NCBI RefSeq assembly: GCF_000219215.1
Contig: NC_015726.1
Coordinates: 3,038,001-3,102,000, forward strand
Origin: Cupriavidus necator N-1
Lineage (GTDB): Bacteria; Pseudomonadota; Gammaproteobacteria; Burkholderiales; Burkholderiaceae
Length of the DNA stretch: 64,000 bases
Direction of reading: 5' to 3'
The notes below the pieces were generated by a model, which worked only from the letters and a program-made list of their open reading frames with translations, was not told the DNA's origin and searched no databases. This document shows, in pieces, positions 46,308-56,815 of the stretch; the stretch's first letter is position 1; every line of letters starts with the position of its first letter. A program made the translations under genes and the position numbers.

Positions 46308-47333
46308 GTGGGTCTCTCTCGGCTCGCAAGGATTCTTGCCGGTGCGTTGGCTGGCGACTGCTTTCGATCGCCTGGTCCTCACGTTCCTGCAGGAATGGCG
46401 CCGTGGCTTGCGTCAGCCAACCTGATCGGCGCTTCGTGATGTCCCGGACGTGCACACCACGACGTAGGAGAGCGACGCCTGTGCCATCGGGCTGTAGCCC
46501 ATTGAATTCATTGGGAATTCTTCGATGTCGACAAGAGCAAGCGCCGACCTCGGACGCTCTTGCGGTTGCAGAGTTGTTACTTATTCCGCCACGCCCGTCG
46601 GGATAACGACCTCAACGCGTGGCCAATGCTGCACCGCACAGGACTTCACCTCCGCGATAAGTGGCATTGGAGGCGGCGGGCGCCATGGACGCTTCGCCAT
46701 GTCGGGTATCGGGTGCCGCGGCTGGGAGTGCACCACGCTTGTTGCGACCTTGCCGGTGTGATAACGGGTCAGGATGAGAGCGGTGGGAAGGGTGGGCGAC
46801 AAATGGAGCGGCTTAATCCGGCGGCCTAGGCCAAAAAGTTGATTGACGCGGGGAAGGCATTATGCAGTAGCCATGAAACTCATTCATTTGGCTCAGGCTG
46901 GTAGGAATGAGCCTGCCCGGCTGAGAGGTTTCAAGAATGAAACATCGCGCAGATCAGTATTAAATTAAATTAATAACATCGTTAACAATGCTGATTTGTG
47001 CTCTTTTATGCGCACGAGATGTTACTGCCATTTCTGTCAGAAATTAGGGAAATGAAAAAGCGGCCGGCAGCCCGATGCCCGGCGGCCCGGCAGGCCGGCA
47101 TCAGAGCCGCCCGCCGGTCGCGGCCTTGCGGCTTCTCCACTCAATCCAGCTTGGCCGCCTTGGCGTCAAATATCACATTAAGGTAGGCGTCCTGCCATAT
47201 TGGCAGGCCCGGTCTTCATCAGGTGTCATACGCGCCACTTTCACGCCAAACCTGTCGGACGGCGCCCACTGGCGCGCCCTCGCCCGGCTTCCTATCCTAT
47301 GGCATTGCCAACCCCCCGTTCCCGGAGCAACCC
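46308..47333. other. 1-kb non-coding control region of the exopolysaccharide cluster
   Basis: No convincing gene on either strand. It holds a near-palindrome CCCATTGAATTCATTGGG at 46498-46515 and a sigma-54-like GG-N10-GC element on the minus strand at 46471-46486. There are GTTTC/GAAAC and GGCTCA/TGAGCC hairpins near 46,880-46,945, and an AT-rich tract with TTAAATTAAATTAATAAC at about 46,960. Separates the divergent wecB operon from the M48 lipoprotein gene. Confidence 0.5.
46471..46486 (-). promoter_or_regulatory. Sigma-54-type promoter candidate for the exopolysaccharide operon
   Basis: On the minus strand, TGGCACAGGCGTCGCT has the invariant GG and GC dinucleotides 10 bp apart and a good TGGCAC -24 box; the -12 box is weaker. 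Transcription would begin about 150 nt before wecB. Unproven; such matches also occur by chance. Confidence 0.3.
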
Positions 47334-48077
47334 ATGAAGCGACTCGCCCTTTCCGCCCTTGCCTGTTCCGCGCTGCTGGCCGGCTGTGCCGGCGCCGATA
47401 TGGAAAGCTTGACGCAGGCCGGCGGCAGCCTCTTTACCGCCGCCACGCTGTCGGACAGCAACGTCAAGACGCTCTCCGACCAGTCCTGCGCGGAAATGGA
47501 CCAGAAGAACACCATCGCGCCGGCGGACAGCACCTACGCCAAGCGCCTCGCCAATGTGATGAGCGGGCTGGGCAACACCGGGCTGCCACTCAATGCCAAG
47601 GTGTATATGACCAAGGACGTCAATGCCTGGGCCATGGCCAACGGTTGCGTGCGGGTCTACAGCGGCCTGATGGACCTGCTCAGCGACGATGAAGTGCGTG
47701 GCGTGGTGGGCCATGAGATCGGCCATGTGTCGCTGGGCCATACCAAGGCCGCGATGCAGGTGGCCTACACCACGGCGGCGGCGCGCGGGCTGCTGGGGTC
47801 GACTGGCGTGGCTTCGCTGACGGCGCTGTCGTCGTCGCAGATCGGCGCGCTCGCCGAGCAGTTCGTCAATGCGCAGTTCTCGCAGCGGCAGGAAACTGCG
47901 GCCGACGACTATTCGTTCGACCTGCTGACCAGGAACGGCGCCAACCGCCAGGCCCTGGCGTCGGCGTTCCGCAAGATGTCGACCCTCGATGGCGGACAGT
48001 CGAGCATGCTCAGCTCGCACCCGGGATCGCTGGAGCGCGCCAAGCATATCGAAGCCCGCCTAGCCGGCGGGCGCTGA
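47334..48077 (+). CDS. M48 family metalloprotease, lipoprotein
   Basis: 247 residues. Lipoprotein signal with lipobox LAGC (Cys18); position +2 is Ala, so outer-membrane sorting is expected. Zinc motif HEIGH at 127-131 with the third ligand Glu187 in QETAADDYS. Overall like the LoiP/YcaL/BepA-type periplasmic M48 lipoproteins that remove misassembled outer-membrane proteins. Start at 47334 opens the lipoprotein signal. Divergent from the polysaccharide cluster. Confidence 0.9.
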   Translation: MKRLALSALACSALLAGCAGADMESLTQAGGSLFTAATLSDSNVKTLSDQSCAEMDQKNTIAPADSTYAKRLANVMSGLGNTGLPLNAKVYMTKDVNAWAMANGCVRVYSGLMDLLSDDEVRGVVGHEIGHVSLGHTKAAMQVAYTTAAARGLLGSTGVASLTALSSSQIGALAEQFVNAQFSQRQETAADDYSFDLLTRNGANRQALASAFRKMSTLDGGQSSMLSSHPGSLERAKHIEARLAGGR

Positions 48078-48096
48078 CAGCGACGCATTTGCCCTT

Positions 48097-48124
48097 GCCG
48101 CCGCACCTGTTCCGGTGAGGCGGC
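48097..48124 (+). terminator. Hairpin after the M48 lipoprotein gene
   Basis: GCCGCC and CACC pair with GGTG and GGCGGC around a 6-nt loop, 20 bp after the stop codon. No clear T-run, so termination strength is uncertain. Confidence 0.45.
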
Positions 48125-48184
48125 ACCTCCCTCCCGACTGCCCCGCTTCACTTCCCTCGCGCACTGCTCACGACACCAGCGGCA

Positions 48185-48496
48185 TTGCGCGACGATGGCC
48201 ATCACCATATCGTCGCCTTCGACGTCGTTGCGGGGCGGGTGCTGGCCAATCCGCGGGTCTTCGCCGTCATCGAGCCCGGACTGCCGGACGGATTCCGCGT
48301 CGACCGGCGCGGCTGGCTCTTTACCAGCAGCGCCAGCGGCGTGCATGTCTTCCATCCGGACGGGGCACGGCTGGCGCATATTCCCGTGCCGGAGAAGGTC
48401 GGCAACCTCGACTTCGGCGGCGCCGAGGGCAATGCGTGGTTCATCGCCGCCAGCACTTCGCTCTACCGCCTGCGGCTTGGTCAGCGCTTGACGTGA
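48185..48496 (+). pseudogene. SMP-30/gluconolactonase-family C-terminal remnant
   Basis: An open frame of about 103 codons matches only the C-terminal third of an SMP-30/gluconolaconase beta-propeller: DGFRVDRRGWLFTSSASGVHVFHPDGARLAHIPVPEKVGNLDFGGAEGNAWFIAASTSLYRLRL. The N-terminal 190 or so residues, including the first metal-binding Glu, are absent; upstream sequence has no matching frame. A decayed or truncated gene is the simplest reading. Lies between the M48 lipoprotein gene and hutG. Confidence 0.7.
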
Positions 48497-48538
48497 GCTT
48501 GTCGCGCCGCGCGGCAGCCGTCGTGCCGCGCCAGCGCC

Positions 48539-49351
48539 CTAGCGCGTTTCGACGAACTCCAGCACCGTCGCCAGCATCCCTCGCAAAGCCGGCTGCAATG
48601 CCGCCGCACGCGCCTCGTCGTAGGCGAACGGATACGTCTCGCTCATGTAGGCGACCTGCGACAGCTCGAGCTGCACCGCATGCACGCCGTCCTGCGGCTT
48701 GCCGTATTGACGCGTGATATAGCCGCCCTTGAAGCGCCCGTTGAGCACCGCGGTATGACCGGCCACCGCGCCCGCCTGCTCGAGCAACTGATCCGCAAGC
48801 GACGCGTCGCAGCTCTCGCCGTTGGCCGTGCCGAGGTTGAAGTCAGGCAGCCTGCCTTCGAAGAAGCGCGGCAGCACCGAGCGGATCGAATGCGCATCCC
48901 ACAGCGCGACGGTGCCGTGCTCCGCCTTCAGGCGGGCCAGTTCCGCGGCCAGCGCCTCGTGGTACGGGCGCCAGATCGCATCGCGGCGCGCGGCGATTTC
49001 CGCATCGTCGGGGCCGTTGCCGTCGGCGTACAGCGGCGTCTTGTCGAAGGTGTCGACCGGGCACAGGCCCGTGGTGTCCTGGCCGGGATACAGGTTGGCG
49101 TTGTCGGGCGGGCGGTTCAGGTCGACCACATAGCGCGAATGCGTGGCCACCAGCACCGACGCGCCCAGCTCGCGGGCGAAGCTGTAAAGGCGTTCCAGGT
49201 GCCAGTCGGTGTCGGGCACGGTGCGCGCTTCGGCCGTCAGGCGCTGCGAGACCGAAGCCGGCAAGTGCGTGCCGACGTGCGGCATCGATACCAGCAACGG
49301 GCGCGTGCCGCGATGCAGGGTGAAGGCGGGGGTGTCGGTGGAGAAGGACAT
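48539..49351 (-). CDS. hutG: N-formylglutamate deformylase
   Basis: 270 residues. Family segments: VSMPHVGTHLP with a zinc-ligand His, DTDWHLERLY, ATHSRYVVDLNRPP, ALWDAHSIRS and GGYITRQYG. Hydrolyses N-formyl-L-glutamate to glutamate and formate, the last step of the HutF branch of histidine degradation. Last gene of the hut operon; 33 bp separate it from hutF. Confidence 0.95.
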   Translation of the reverse strand: MSFSTDTPAFTLHRGTRPLLVSMPHVGTHLPASVSQRLTAEARTVPDTDWHLERLYSFARELGASVLVATHSRYVVDLNRPPDNANLYPGQDTTGLCPVDTFDKTPLYADGNGPDDAEIAARRDAIWRPYHEALAAELARLKAEHGTVALWDAHSIRSVLPRFFEGRLPDFNLGTANGESCDASLADQLLEQAGAVAGHTAVLNGRFKGGYITRQYGKPQDGVHAVQLELSQVAYMSETYPFAYDEARAAALQPALRGMLATVLEFVETR

Positions 49352-49384
49352 TGTCTTTGCGATGCAGTGGGCGTGCGCCCGGTT

Positions 49385-50791
49385 TCAGTCGGCCAGCAGG
49401 CTGGCGCGCGCCGCGATGAACAGGCGCCCCGCATCCGCCTGCAGCGGATGCGCGCCATGCTGCACGCGGCTGCGTCCGGCGGTGCGGACATCTGCTAGTG
49501 TCTCATGACCATGGCAGGCAAACACATGCGTCGCCAGCGCCTGCGGCCCATCGAGGCCCGCCAGCGTCGGATGCGCGCCATCCAGCACCACGAAATCGGC
49601 CTGCTGCCCCGGCACAAGCCCCGCCACGGCACGGCCGCTGGCACGCGTGCCACCAGCCACGGCTTCGAGATACAGCCGGTCAGCCACCTGCGCATGCGTG
49701 TCGGACGCCAGCACGTTGCGCCGCTGCAGGCCGAGCCGCTGGCCATATTCGAACAAGCGCAGCTCCTCGGCCACGCTGACGCTGGCATGGCTGTCGGAGC
49801 CGATGCCCCATGCGCCTTGCTGCGCCAGGTAGGGCGCAGCCTCGAACACGCCGTCGCCCAGGTTGGCCTCGGTGGTCGGGCAAATGCCGGCCACCGCGCC
49901 GCTGTGCGCCAGGCGCCGGCGCTCGTCCCAGTCCATATGGGTGGCGTGCACCAGGCACCAGCGCGCGTCGACCTGTACATGGTCGAACAGCCACGTCACC
50001 GGGCGCGTGCCCGACCACGCGATGCAGTCGTCGACCTCTTTCTGCTGCTCGGCGATATGGATATGGATGGGCGCCTGTGGGTCGATCGCCTGCAGTCCCG
50101 CCAGTGCATGCGCGAGGCTTTCCTCCGGCACCGCGCGCAGCGAGTGCGGTGCCAGCCCCAGCCGCGCGCCGGACTGCGCGCACGCGGAGGCCAGCCGTTC
50201 CAGCAGCCGGAGCATGGCGTCGGTGTCGTGCAGGAAGCGGCGCTGCTCGGCCAGCGGCGGCTTGCCGCCAAAGCCGGCGGTCTGGTACAGCACCGGCAGC
50301 AGCGTCATGCCGATGCCGGTGCGCTGGGCCGCGCGCAGCAGCCGCAGCGACATCTCGGCGGCATCGGCATAGGGCGTGCCGCCCGCATCGTGATGGACGT
50401 AGTGGAACTCGCACACGCTGGTGTAGCCCGCACGCAGCATCTCGATATAAAGCTGGGTGGCGATGGCCTCCAGCGTGTCGGGCGAGAGCCGCTGCGCGAA
50501 GCGGTACATCAGCGTGCGCCAGCTCCAGAACGAATCGGCACCAGCCGGATCGTCGCCCTGCGGGCGGCTGCGGAATTCCGTCAGGCCGGCGAAGCCGCGC
50601 TGGAACGCATGCGAGTGCAGGTTGGGCATGCCGGGCAGCACGGGGCCGGCCGCATGCGGCACGCCTGCGGCCGGCTGTACACCGGTCTGCACGGTGGTGA
50701 AGCGGCCCTGCTCATCCCAGGCCAGCAGCACATCGCGCACCCAGCCGGTCGGCAGCAGCGCAAACGGAGCAAAGAGTTGCGTGCCGCTCAT
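49385..50791 (-). CDS. hutF: Formimidoylglutamate deiminase
   Basis: 468 residues, amidohydrolase superfamily. [16 protein letters not shown] with metal ligands HSH at 59-61, a later [12 protein letters not shown] with His, HATH, and GSDSHAS with the metal-binding Asp. Deiminates N-formimino-glutamate to N-formylglutamate and ammonia, so this organism uses the five-enzyme pathway rather than formiminoglutamase. Its start overlaps the hutI stop by 4 nt. Confidence 0.95.
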   Translation of the reverse strand: MSGTQLFAPFALLPTGWVRDVLLAWDEQGRFTTVQTGVQPAAGVPHAAGPVLPGMPNLHSHAFQRGFAGLTEFRSRPQGDDPAGADSFWSWRTLMYRFAQRLSPDTLEAIATQLYIEMLRAGYTSVCEFHYVHHDAGGTPYADAAEMSLRLLRAAQRTGIGMTLLPVLYQTAGFGGKPPLAEQRRFLHDTDAMLRLLERLASACAQSGARLGLAPHSLRAVPEESLAHALAGLQAIDPQAPIHIHIAEQQKEVDDCIAWSGTRPVTWLFDHVQVDARWCLVHATHMDWDERRRLAHSGAVAGICPTTEANLGDGVFEAAPYLAQQGAWGIGSDSHASVSVAEELRLFEYGQRLGLQRRNVLASDTHAQVADRLYLEAVAGGTRASGRAVAGLVPGQQADFVVLDGAHPTLAGLDGPQALATHVFACHGHETLADVRTAGRSRVQHGAHPLQADAGRLFIAARASLLAD

Positions 50792-52050
50792 GCCGAGGCT
50801 CCTTCGTGCGCATGCACTCGCCCTTGCCGCACCACCGTCGCGACCGGGTTGCGGCCGAACCAGTACGCCAGCTCAGCGGGCGAATCGATGCGCCACAGCG
50901 CGAAGTCGGCCACGCGCCCCGCTTCCAGCCGCCCGTGGCGATCCGATGCACCCAGCGCACGCGCGGCGTGCAGGGTCACGCCGGCAAGCGCTTCCGGCAC
51001 GGTCAGGCGGAACAGGGTGCAGGCCATATTCATCATCAGCAGCAGCGAAGTGACCGGCGACGTACCCGGATTGTGATCGGTCGAGATTGCCATCGGCACG
51101 CCGTACTGGCGCAGCAGCGCGATCGGCGGCAGGTTGGTGTCACGCAGGAAATAGTAGGCGCCGGGCAGCAGCACCGCCACCGTGCCGGCCTCTGCCATGG
51201 CCGCGACGCCGGCCTCGTCGAGATGCTCGAGGTGATCGGCGGACAAGGCGCGGTGGCGAGCGGCGAGCGCGGCGCCGCCGAGGTTGCTCAGTTGCTCGGC
51301 ATGCAGCTTGACGCGCAGGCCATGGCGCGCCGCCGCCTCGAACACGCGCTCGGTCTGTGCAATCGAAAAACCGATTGATTCGCAGAAGGCATCGACGGTG
51401 TCGACCAGCCCTTCCCCGGCCAGTGCCGGTAGCATGGTGTTGCAGACCAGGTCGATATAGTCGTCGGCACGGCCCGCGTATTCCGGCGGCAACGCGTGCG
51501 CGCCCAGGAAGGTCGTGTAGACCGAAATCCCGAAGTGCTCGCCAAGCCGGCGCGCCACGCGCAGCTGCTTGCGCTCGGCTTCAAGGTTCAGCCCGTAGCC
51601 CGACTTGATCTCGATGGCCGTGACGCCCTCGGCCAGCAGCGGCTGCAGGCGCGCGGCGGCCTGGGCAAACAGCGTGTCTTCATCCGCGGCACGCGTGGCG
51701 CGCACGGTCGAGACGATGCCGCCGCCGGCGCGCGCAATCTCTTCGTAGCCGGCGCCGGCCAGCCGCATCGCGAACTCGTCTGCGCGCTGGCCGCCGTAGA
51801 CCAGGTGCGTATGGCAGTCGACCAGCCCGGGCGTGATCCATGCCCCATGGGAATCATGGCGCGCCGCGCCGCGATAGGCATCCGGCAGGTCCGCGGCGGC
51901 GCCCAGCCAGGCGATACGCCCATGCTCCACCACCAGCGCGGCGTCGCGGATCGCATTCGCCGGATCGGCATCGGGCAGCAGGTGGCAGTTGTGCCAGACG
52001 CCGTCCGCGCTGGGCGCGGACAAGGTTGAGGATCGAGAGGTCAGCGTCAT
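50788..52050 (-). CDS. hutI: Imidazolonepropionase
   Basis: 420 residues. Metal site [17 protein letters not shown] at 78-94, [19 protein letters not shown] and [10 protein letters not shown] carry the remaining ligands. Hydrolyses 4-imidazolone-5-propanoate to N-formimino-glutamate. Overlaps both neighbours by 4 nt, so hutD-hutI-hutF are translationally coupled. Confidence 0.96.
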   Translation of the reverse strand: MTLTSRSSTLSAPSADGVWHNCHLLPDADPANAIRDAALVVEHGRIAWLGAAADLPDAYRGAARHDSHGAWITPGLVDCHTHLVYGGQRADEFAMRLAGAGYEEIARAGGGIVSTVRATRAADEDTLFAQAAARLQPLLAEGVTAIEIKSGYGLNLEAERKQLRVARRLGEHFGISVYTTFLGAHALPPEYAGRADDYIDLVCNTMLPALAGEGLVDTVDAFCESIGFSIAQTERVFEAAARHGLRVKLHAEQLSNLGGAALAARHRALSADHLEHLDEAGVAAMAEAGTVAVLLPGAYYFLRDTNLPPIALLRQYGVPMAISTDHNPGTSPVTSLLLMMNMACTLFRLTVPEALAGVTLHAARALGASDRHGRLEAGRVADFALWRIDSPAELAYWFGRNPVATVVRQGRVHAHEGASA

Positions 52051-52649
52051 TGACCGGGCTCCGTCTCAAGGGTGACGCACAGGCACAGGGCCGCGTCACC
52101 CACAGGTTCAAACGATGGCGTGGATGAGGGTTCGGCAGCGCCGTACAGCGCCCCTTCTCCCGCTTGCAGCAGCAGGCCGGCATCCTGCGCCTGCCATGCG
52201 CCGCTGACGGCCAGCAGGCAGACGGCATGGCCGCCGGTGCCAGGCGCAAACCCCTGCCGGAACACCTCGACGCGCGCGCGGCAGTGGCCGCGCCGCGTCA
52301 TCACGTTGAAGTCGCGCGTGATGCCGTCGATCAGCGTCGCCTGCAGGCTGGTATCGCCGGAGAAGGCGAACGGCTCGCCGATATGTTCAAGGCGGTGGCT
52401 GAAGCTGGCGTCGTCCGCACGCAGCGTGACGCCGGCGCCCTCCAGCAGCACGATCTGGCGATCAATGCCGGGAAACGCCGAGAACGGCCCGTCCTGCCCG
52501 ACATCGGCCACGCTCAGCCGCCACACGAAGTCATCCATGCCGGCGCCGGCCGGCCACACCGCGATCTCGCGCGTGTTGCCGCCGCCGTTCTTCCAGCGCG
52601 TGGGCGCGATGTCGGCCAGCGCGAACCGTTGAAATAGCGTCAGGCTCAT
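52047..52649 (-). CDS. hutD: HutD family protein
   Basis: 200 residues of cupin-like (double beta-helix) fold. The family opening [19 protein letters not shown] at about 18-36 and [29 protein letters not shown] are clear. HutD is widely conserved in hut operons; it has been proposed to limit the upper activity of the pathway, possibly by binding formyl-glutamate, but the mechanism is unsettled. The start at 52649 overlaps the hutU stop. Confidence 0.92.
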   Translation of the reverse strand: MSLTLFQRFALADIAPTRWKNGGGNTREIAVWPAGAGMDDFVWRLSVADVGQDGPFSAFPGIDRQIVLLEGAGVTLRADDASFSHRLEHIGEPFAFSGDTSLQATLIDGITRDFNVMTRRGHCRARVEVFRQGFAPGTGGHAVCLLAVSGAWQAQDAGLLLQAGEGALYGAAEPSSTPSFEPVGDAALCLCVTLETEPGQ

Positions 52650-54346
52650 GCGCCCTTCACCATCGGCAGGTTCAGGCCCTTCTCGTGCGCGCATTCGATG
52701 GCAATCTCATAGCCCGCGTCAGCATGGCGCATCACGCCGGTCGCCGGGTCGTTCCACAGCACGCGCTCGATGCGCCTGGCCGCGGCATCGGTGCCGTCGC
52801 ACACGATCACCACGCCCGAATGCTGCGAGAAGCCCATGCCGACGCCGCCGCCGTGGTGCAGGCTGACCCAGGTCGCGCCGCCCGCGGTGTTCAGCAGCGC
52901 GTTGAGCAGCGGCCAGTCCGACACCGCATCCGAGCCGTCGCGCATGGCCTCGGTCTCGCGGTTGGGCGAGGCCACCGAGCCGCAATCCAGGTGATCGCGC
53001 CCGATCACCACCGGCGCCTTCAGCTCGCCCGACTTGACCATCTCGTTGAAGGCCAGGCCGGCGCGGTGGCGTTCATCCAGACCCACCCAGCAGATGCGCG
53101 CCGGCAGGCCCTGGAAGGCGATGCGGTCGTGCGCCATGTCGAGCCAGCGGTGCAGGTGCTTGTCCTCGGGGAACAGCTCCTTCATCTTGGCATCGGTCTT
53201 GTAGATATCCTCCGGATCGCCCGACAGCGCGACCCAGCGGAACGGGCCCTTGCCGCGGCAGAACAGCGGGCGGATATAGGCCGGCACGAAGCCCGGGAAA
53301 TCAAAGGCGTTCTTCACACCCTCGTCGAACGCGACCTGGCGGATATTGTTGCCGTAGTCGACCGTCGGCACGCCCATCTTCTGGAAGTCGAGCATGGCCT
53401 GCACGTGCTTCACGATGGACGGACGCGCGGCGGCTTCCACCGACTTGGGATCCTGCGTACGCGCCGCTTCCCATTGGTCGACGGTCCAACCGGCCGGCAG
53501 GTAGCCGTTGACCAGGTCGTGCGCCGAGGTCTGGTCGGTGACGATGTCCGGGCGCATGCCGCCGGCCTGAGCGCGCTTGACCAGTTCCGGCAGGATCTCG
53601 GCGGCGTTGCCGAGCAGGCCGACCGAGATCGCCTGCTTGTTCTGCGTGGCCTCGGCGATCATCGCCAGCGCCTCGTCGAGCGTGGTGGCCTTCTTATCGA
53701 CATAGCGCGTGCGCAGGCGGAAATCGATGCGCGACTCCTGGCACTCGATCGCCAGCACGCAGGCGCCGGCCAGCACGCCCGCCAGCGGCTGCGCGCCGCC
53801 CATGCCCCCCAGGCCCGCGGTCAGGATCCACTTGCCCGACAGGTCGCCGTTGTAGTGCTGGCGGCCGGCCTCGACAAAGGTCTCGTAGGTGCCCTGCACG
53901 ATGCCCTGCGTGCCAATGTAGATCCAAGAGCCCGCCGTCATCTGGCCGTACATCATCAGGCCGGCGCGGTCCAGTTCGTTGAACTTGTCCCAGTTGGCCC
54001 AGTGCGGCACCAGGTTGGAGTTGGCGATCAGCACGCGCGGCGCATCGGCATGGGTGCGGAACACCCCCACCGGCTTGCCCGACTGCACCAGCAGCGACTC
54101 GTCCTCACCCAGGCGGCGCAGGCTGTCCAGGATGGCGTCGAAGCACTCCCAGTTGCGCGCCGCCTTGCCAATGCCGCCGTAGACCACCAGGTCCTGCGGG
54201 CGCTCGGCCACATCCGGGTCGAGGTTGTTCTGGATCATGCGGTAGGCGGCTTCGATCAGCCAGTTCTTGCAGTGCAGCTGGCTGCCGCGCGGCGCGCGGA
54301 TTTCGCGCTGGCCGCGCTGGATGAATTGGTTTTCGTTGGCGTTCAT
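52646..54346 (-). CDS. hutU: Urocanate hydratase
   Basis: 566 residues, typical. The NAD-binding glycine motif [10 protein letters not shown] is at 177-186; [27 protein letters not shown] and [17 protein letters not shown] are conserved family blocks. Converts urocanate to imidazolonepropionate using tightly bound NAD+. Separated by 51 bp from hutH; overlaps hutD by 4 nt. Confidence 0.98.
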   Translation of the reverse strand: MNANENQFIQRGQREIRAPRGSQLHCKNWLIEAAYRMIQNNLDPDVAERPQDLVVYGGIGKAARNWECFDAILDSLRRLGEDESLLVQSGKPVGVFRTHADAPRVLIANSNLVPHWANWDKFNELDRAGLMMYGQMTAGSWIYIGTQGIVQGTYETFVEAGRQHYNGDLSGKWILTAGLGGMGGAQPLAGVLAGACVLAIECQESRIDFRLRTRYVDKKATTLDEALAMIAEATQNKQAISVGLLGNAAEILPELVKRAQAGGMRPDIVTDQTSAHDLVNGYLPAGWTVDQWEAARTQDPKSVEAAARPSIVKHVQAMLDFQKMGVPTVDYGNNIRQVAFDEGVKNAFDFPGFVPAYIRPLFCRGKGPFRWVALSGDPEDIYKTDAKMKELFPEDKHLHRWLDMAHDRIAFQGLPARICWVGLDERHRAGLAFNEMVKSGELKAPVVIGRDHLDCGSVASPNRETEAMRDGSDAVSDWPLLNALLNTAGGATWVSLHHGGGVGMGFSQHSGVVIVCDGTDAAARRIERVLWNDPATGVMRHADAGYEIAIECAHEKGLNLPMVKGA

Positions 54347-54397
54347 GTCTTGTTCTCCTGCTGCGGGTCTGGTCTGGCAGTGTCGGCGCGGGGCGCG

Positions 54398-55975
54398 TTA
54401 CGACAGGTTGGTCGGCAGGATCGCGCGCACGGCGTCGGGCCAGCCCGCGCCGGCATCGCCCTGCACCACCCATTGCTTCATCGCTTCGATATCCGGCGCC
54501 AGGTAGCGATCTTCTTCGACAAAGGCCACGCGCGCACGGATGCGGGCCAGTTCCTGCTCCACCAGCGGCGACGACTTCAGCGGGCGGTGGAACTCGATGC
54601 CCTGCGCCGCGGCCATGGCCTCGATGCCGACCACCACCGCGGTGTTGGCGGCCATCTCGCCCAGGCGGCGCGCACCGTAGGTGGCCATCGACACATGGTC
54701 TTCCTGGTTGGCCGAGGTCGGCAGGCTGTCGACGCTGGACGGATGCGCCAGCGCCTTGTTCTCGGAGGCCAGCGCGGCCGCGGTCACCTGCGCGATCATG
54801 AAGCCCGAGTTCAGGCCGCCGTCGCGCACCAGGAACGGCGGCAGGCCCGACAGCCCGGTGTCGAGCAGCAGCGCGAGCCGGCGTTCGGAAATCGCGCCGA
54901 TCTCGGCAATCGCCAGCGCGATGATGTCGGCGGCAAAGGCCACCGGCTCGGCGTGGAAGTTGCCGCCCGAGACCACGTCGCCCTGCGCGGAGAACACCAG
55001 CGGGTTGTCCGAGGCGGCATTAGACTCGATCTGCAGGATGCGCGCGGCGTGCTGCAGGTTGTCCAGGCACGCGCCCATCACCTGCGGCTGGCAGCGGATC
55101 GAGTACGGGTCCTGCACGCGGCCGCAGGCCTTGTGCGAATCGACGATCTCGCTGCCGTCCAGCATCGCGCGCACGGCGCCGGCCACGGCGATCTGGCCGG
55201 CCTGGCCGCGCGCCTCATGGATGCGGGCGTCGAAGGGCTTGACCGAGCCCTTGATCGCTTCCAGCGACAGCGCGCCCGCCACCAGGCCGGCGGCAAAGGC
55301 ATCTTCGGCGGCGAACAGGCCGGCCAGCGCCAGCGCGGTCGACACCTGGGTGCCGTTGAGCAGCGCCAGGCCTTCCTTGGGGCCAAGCTCGAAGGCCTGC
55401 AGGCCGGCGTGCGCGAGGCCCTCGGTGGCGGGCACGCGCTTGCCGTCGACCAGCACGTCGCCCACGCCGATCAGCGTGCACGACATATGCGCCAGCGGCG
55501 CCAGGTCGCCCGAGGCGCCCACCGACCCCTTGGCCGGGATGCACGGCGTCACGCCGCGGTTGGCCAGCGCCAGCAGCGCCTCGATCAGTTCCGGGCGCAC
55601 GCCCGAATGGCCGCGCGCCAGGCTCACGGCCTTGATCGCCAGGATCAGGCGCACCGTGTCTTCGGCCAGGTCGGGGCCGGTGCCGACACTGTGCGACAGC
55701 ACCAGGTTGCGCTGCAGCTGGGCCAGCTTGTCGTGCGGGATGCGGCTTTGCGCCAGCTTGCCAAAGCCGGTGTTGATGCCGTAGACCACGGCGTCGGCGT
55801 CGATGATGTCCTGCACCGTGGCCTGCGCGGCGCGCACGCCGGCCCAGGCCGATTCGGCCATGGCCAGGCGCACTTCGCCGCGGTAGATGCGGCGCAGGTC
55901 GGCCAGGGTGACTTGGCCCGGCTGCAGGGTCAGCAGCGGGCGGGAGGCTTGGTCGTCGTGTTGGCTGGCGCTCAT
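54398..55975 (-). CDS. hutH: Histidine ammonia-lyase
   Basis: 525 residues. The MIO prosthetic group forms from Ala154-Ser155-Gly156 in [22 protein letters not shown] near 68-75 and [12 protein letters not shown] are further signature blocks. Deaminates L-histidine to urocanate. The start at 55975 lies 10 bp from a HutC-type palindrome, so repressor binding would block the ribosome-binding site region or the promoter of hutHUDIFG. Confidence 0.98.
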   Translation of the reverse strand: MSASQHDDQASRPLLTLQPGQVTLADLRRIYRGEVRLAMAESAWAGVRAAQATVQDIIDADAVVYGINTGFGKLAQSRIPHDKLAQLQRNLVLSHSVGTGPDLAEDTVRLILAIKAVSLARGHSGVRPELIEALLALANRGVTPCIPAKGSVGASGDLAPLAHMSCTLIGVGDVLVDGKRVPATEGLAHAGLQAFELGPKEGLALLNGTQVSTALALAGLFAAEDAFAAGLVAGALSLEAIKGSVKPFDARIHEARGQAGQIAVAGAVRAMLDGSEIVDSHKACGRVQDPYSIRCQPQVMGACLDNLQHAARILQIESNAASDNPLVFSAQGDVVSGGNFHAEPVAFAADIIALAIAEIGAISERRLALLLDTGLSGLPPFLVRDGGLNSGFMIAQVTAAALASENKALAHPSSVDSLPTSANQEDHVSMATYGARRLGEMAANTAVVVGIEAMAAAQGIEFHRPLKSSPLVEQELARIRARVAFVEEDRYLAPDIEAMKQWVVQGDAGAGWPDAVRAILPTNLS

Positions 55976-55985
55976 TTGTATGTTC

Positions 55986-55997
55986 CTGTCTATACAG
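55986..55997. promoter_or_regulatory. HutC operator candidate upstream of hutH
   Basis: CTGTCTATACAG, one base off a perfect palindrome of the HutC type (CTTGTATATACAAG in other proteobacteria). Lies between hutC and hutH, 11 bp upstream of the hutH start. Confidence 0.75.
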
Positions 55998-56037
55998 CTT
56001 AGAGTAAAAGTTGAACCGTGGGCCGGATCCTGTGGAT

Positions 56038-56799
56038 TCAGCCGAAAGCGGGGTTGCCATCGGCGCGGAAGCGGCTGCCGAGGCGATAGCGGTTGCCCGG
56101 ATGCAGGCAGCGCACGAAGGTCACCGGCACGCCGTTGGTCCAGGTGCGGCGCGTCAGCATCAGGCAAGGTTGCGTGGCCGGCATTTCCAGCTGCGCGGCC
56201 TGCTCCGGCGTGGCGGCAATGGCATCGACCACGTGCTCTACCTGATCGTAGGGCACATGGCGCAGCAGGTATTCGCCGGGCTGGGTCTCGCTGAAATCCT
56301 GGCTGATGAAGTCCGGCGCCACGCGCGGGTTGACGTAGCGGTCCTCCAGCTGCACCGGCACGCCGTCCTCGCGATGCACGCAGACCGAGTGGAACACCGA
56401 TTCGCCGGTGCGCAGCTCCAGCGCGGCGGCCACCTCGATCGAGGCCGACACGCGCTCCACCAGGATCACGTCGCAGGCATAGTCATGCCCGCGCATGCGG
56501 ATCTCGTCCTGCAGGTTGACCACGGACAGCAGCGTCGACTGCGGCTTGTGCTCCGCCACGAAGGTGCCCACGCCGGCCACCCGCACCACCCGGCCCTGCT
56601 CCTGCAGCTCGCGCAGCGCCCGGTTGACGGTCATGCGCGAGACGCCGAAGCGGTTCACCAGTTCCTGCTCCGACGGCACCCGGTCGCCCGGCTGCCACGC
56701 GCCGCTCTGGATCTGGCGGGCGATGTACTCCTTCACCTGCTGGTAGAGCGCGGTGGGAGAGGCAGAAGCGGAGGATGCGGTGCCGGCGGCGTGGTTCAT
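56038..56799 (-). CDS. hutC: Histidine utilisation repressor HutC
   Basis: 253 residues. GntR winged helix at about 15-85 ([57 protein letters not shown]) followed by a UTRA effector domain ([38 protein letters not shown]). Binds urocanate and releases hut operators. Positioned between the transporter genes and hutH, with three candidate operators at 55,986, 59,535 and 59,689. Confidence 0.94.
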   Translation of the reverse strand: MNHAAGTASSASASPTALYQQVKEYIARQIQSGAWQPGDRVPSEQELVNRFGVSRMTVNRALRELQEQGRVVRVAGVGTFVAEHKPQSTLLSVVNLQDEIRMRGHDYACDVILVERVSASIEVAAALELRTGESVFHSVCVHREDGVPVQLEDRYVNPRVAPDFISQDFSETQPGEYLLRHVPYDQVEHVVDAIAATPEQAAQLEMPATQPCLMLTRRTWTNGVPVTFVRCLHPGNRYRLGSRFRADGNPAFG

Positions 56800-56815
56800 G
56801 GCGTTGGTTGGATGC

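Noticed and set aside
46403..46829. Several 60-90 codon frames in the wecB upstream region
   Set aside because: Overlapping frames on both strands with random composition and no ribosome-binding sites.
46850..46950. Possible cyclic-di-GMP riboswitch upstream of the polysaccharide operon
   Set aside because: Hairpins are present, but the conserved GEMM core blocks (CACGCACAGGGCAAACC and the GNRA tetraloop receptor) are not found, and the hairpins lie far from wecB.
52685..56002. 1105-codon open frame on the plus strand across hutU and hutH
   Set aside because: The translation is Arg/Gln/His-rich antisense sequence with no family signature; hutU and hutH on the minus strand are unambiguous.
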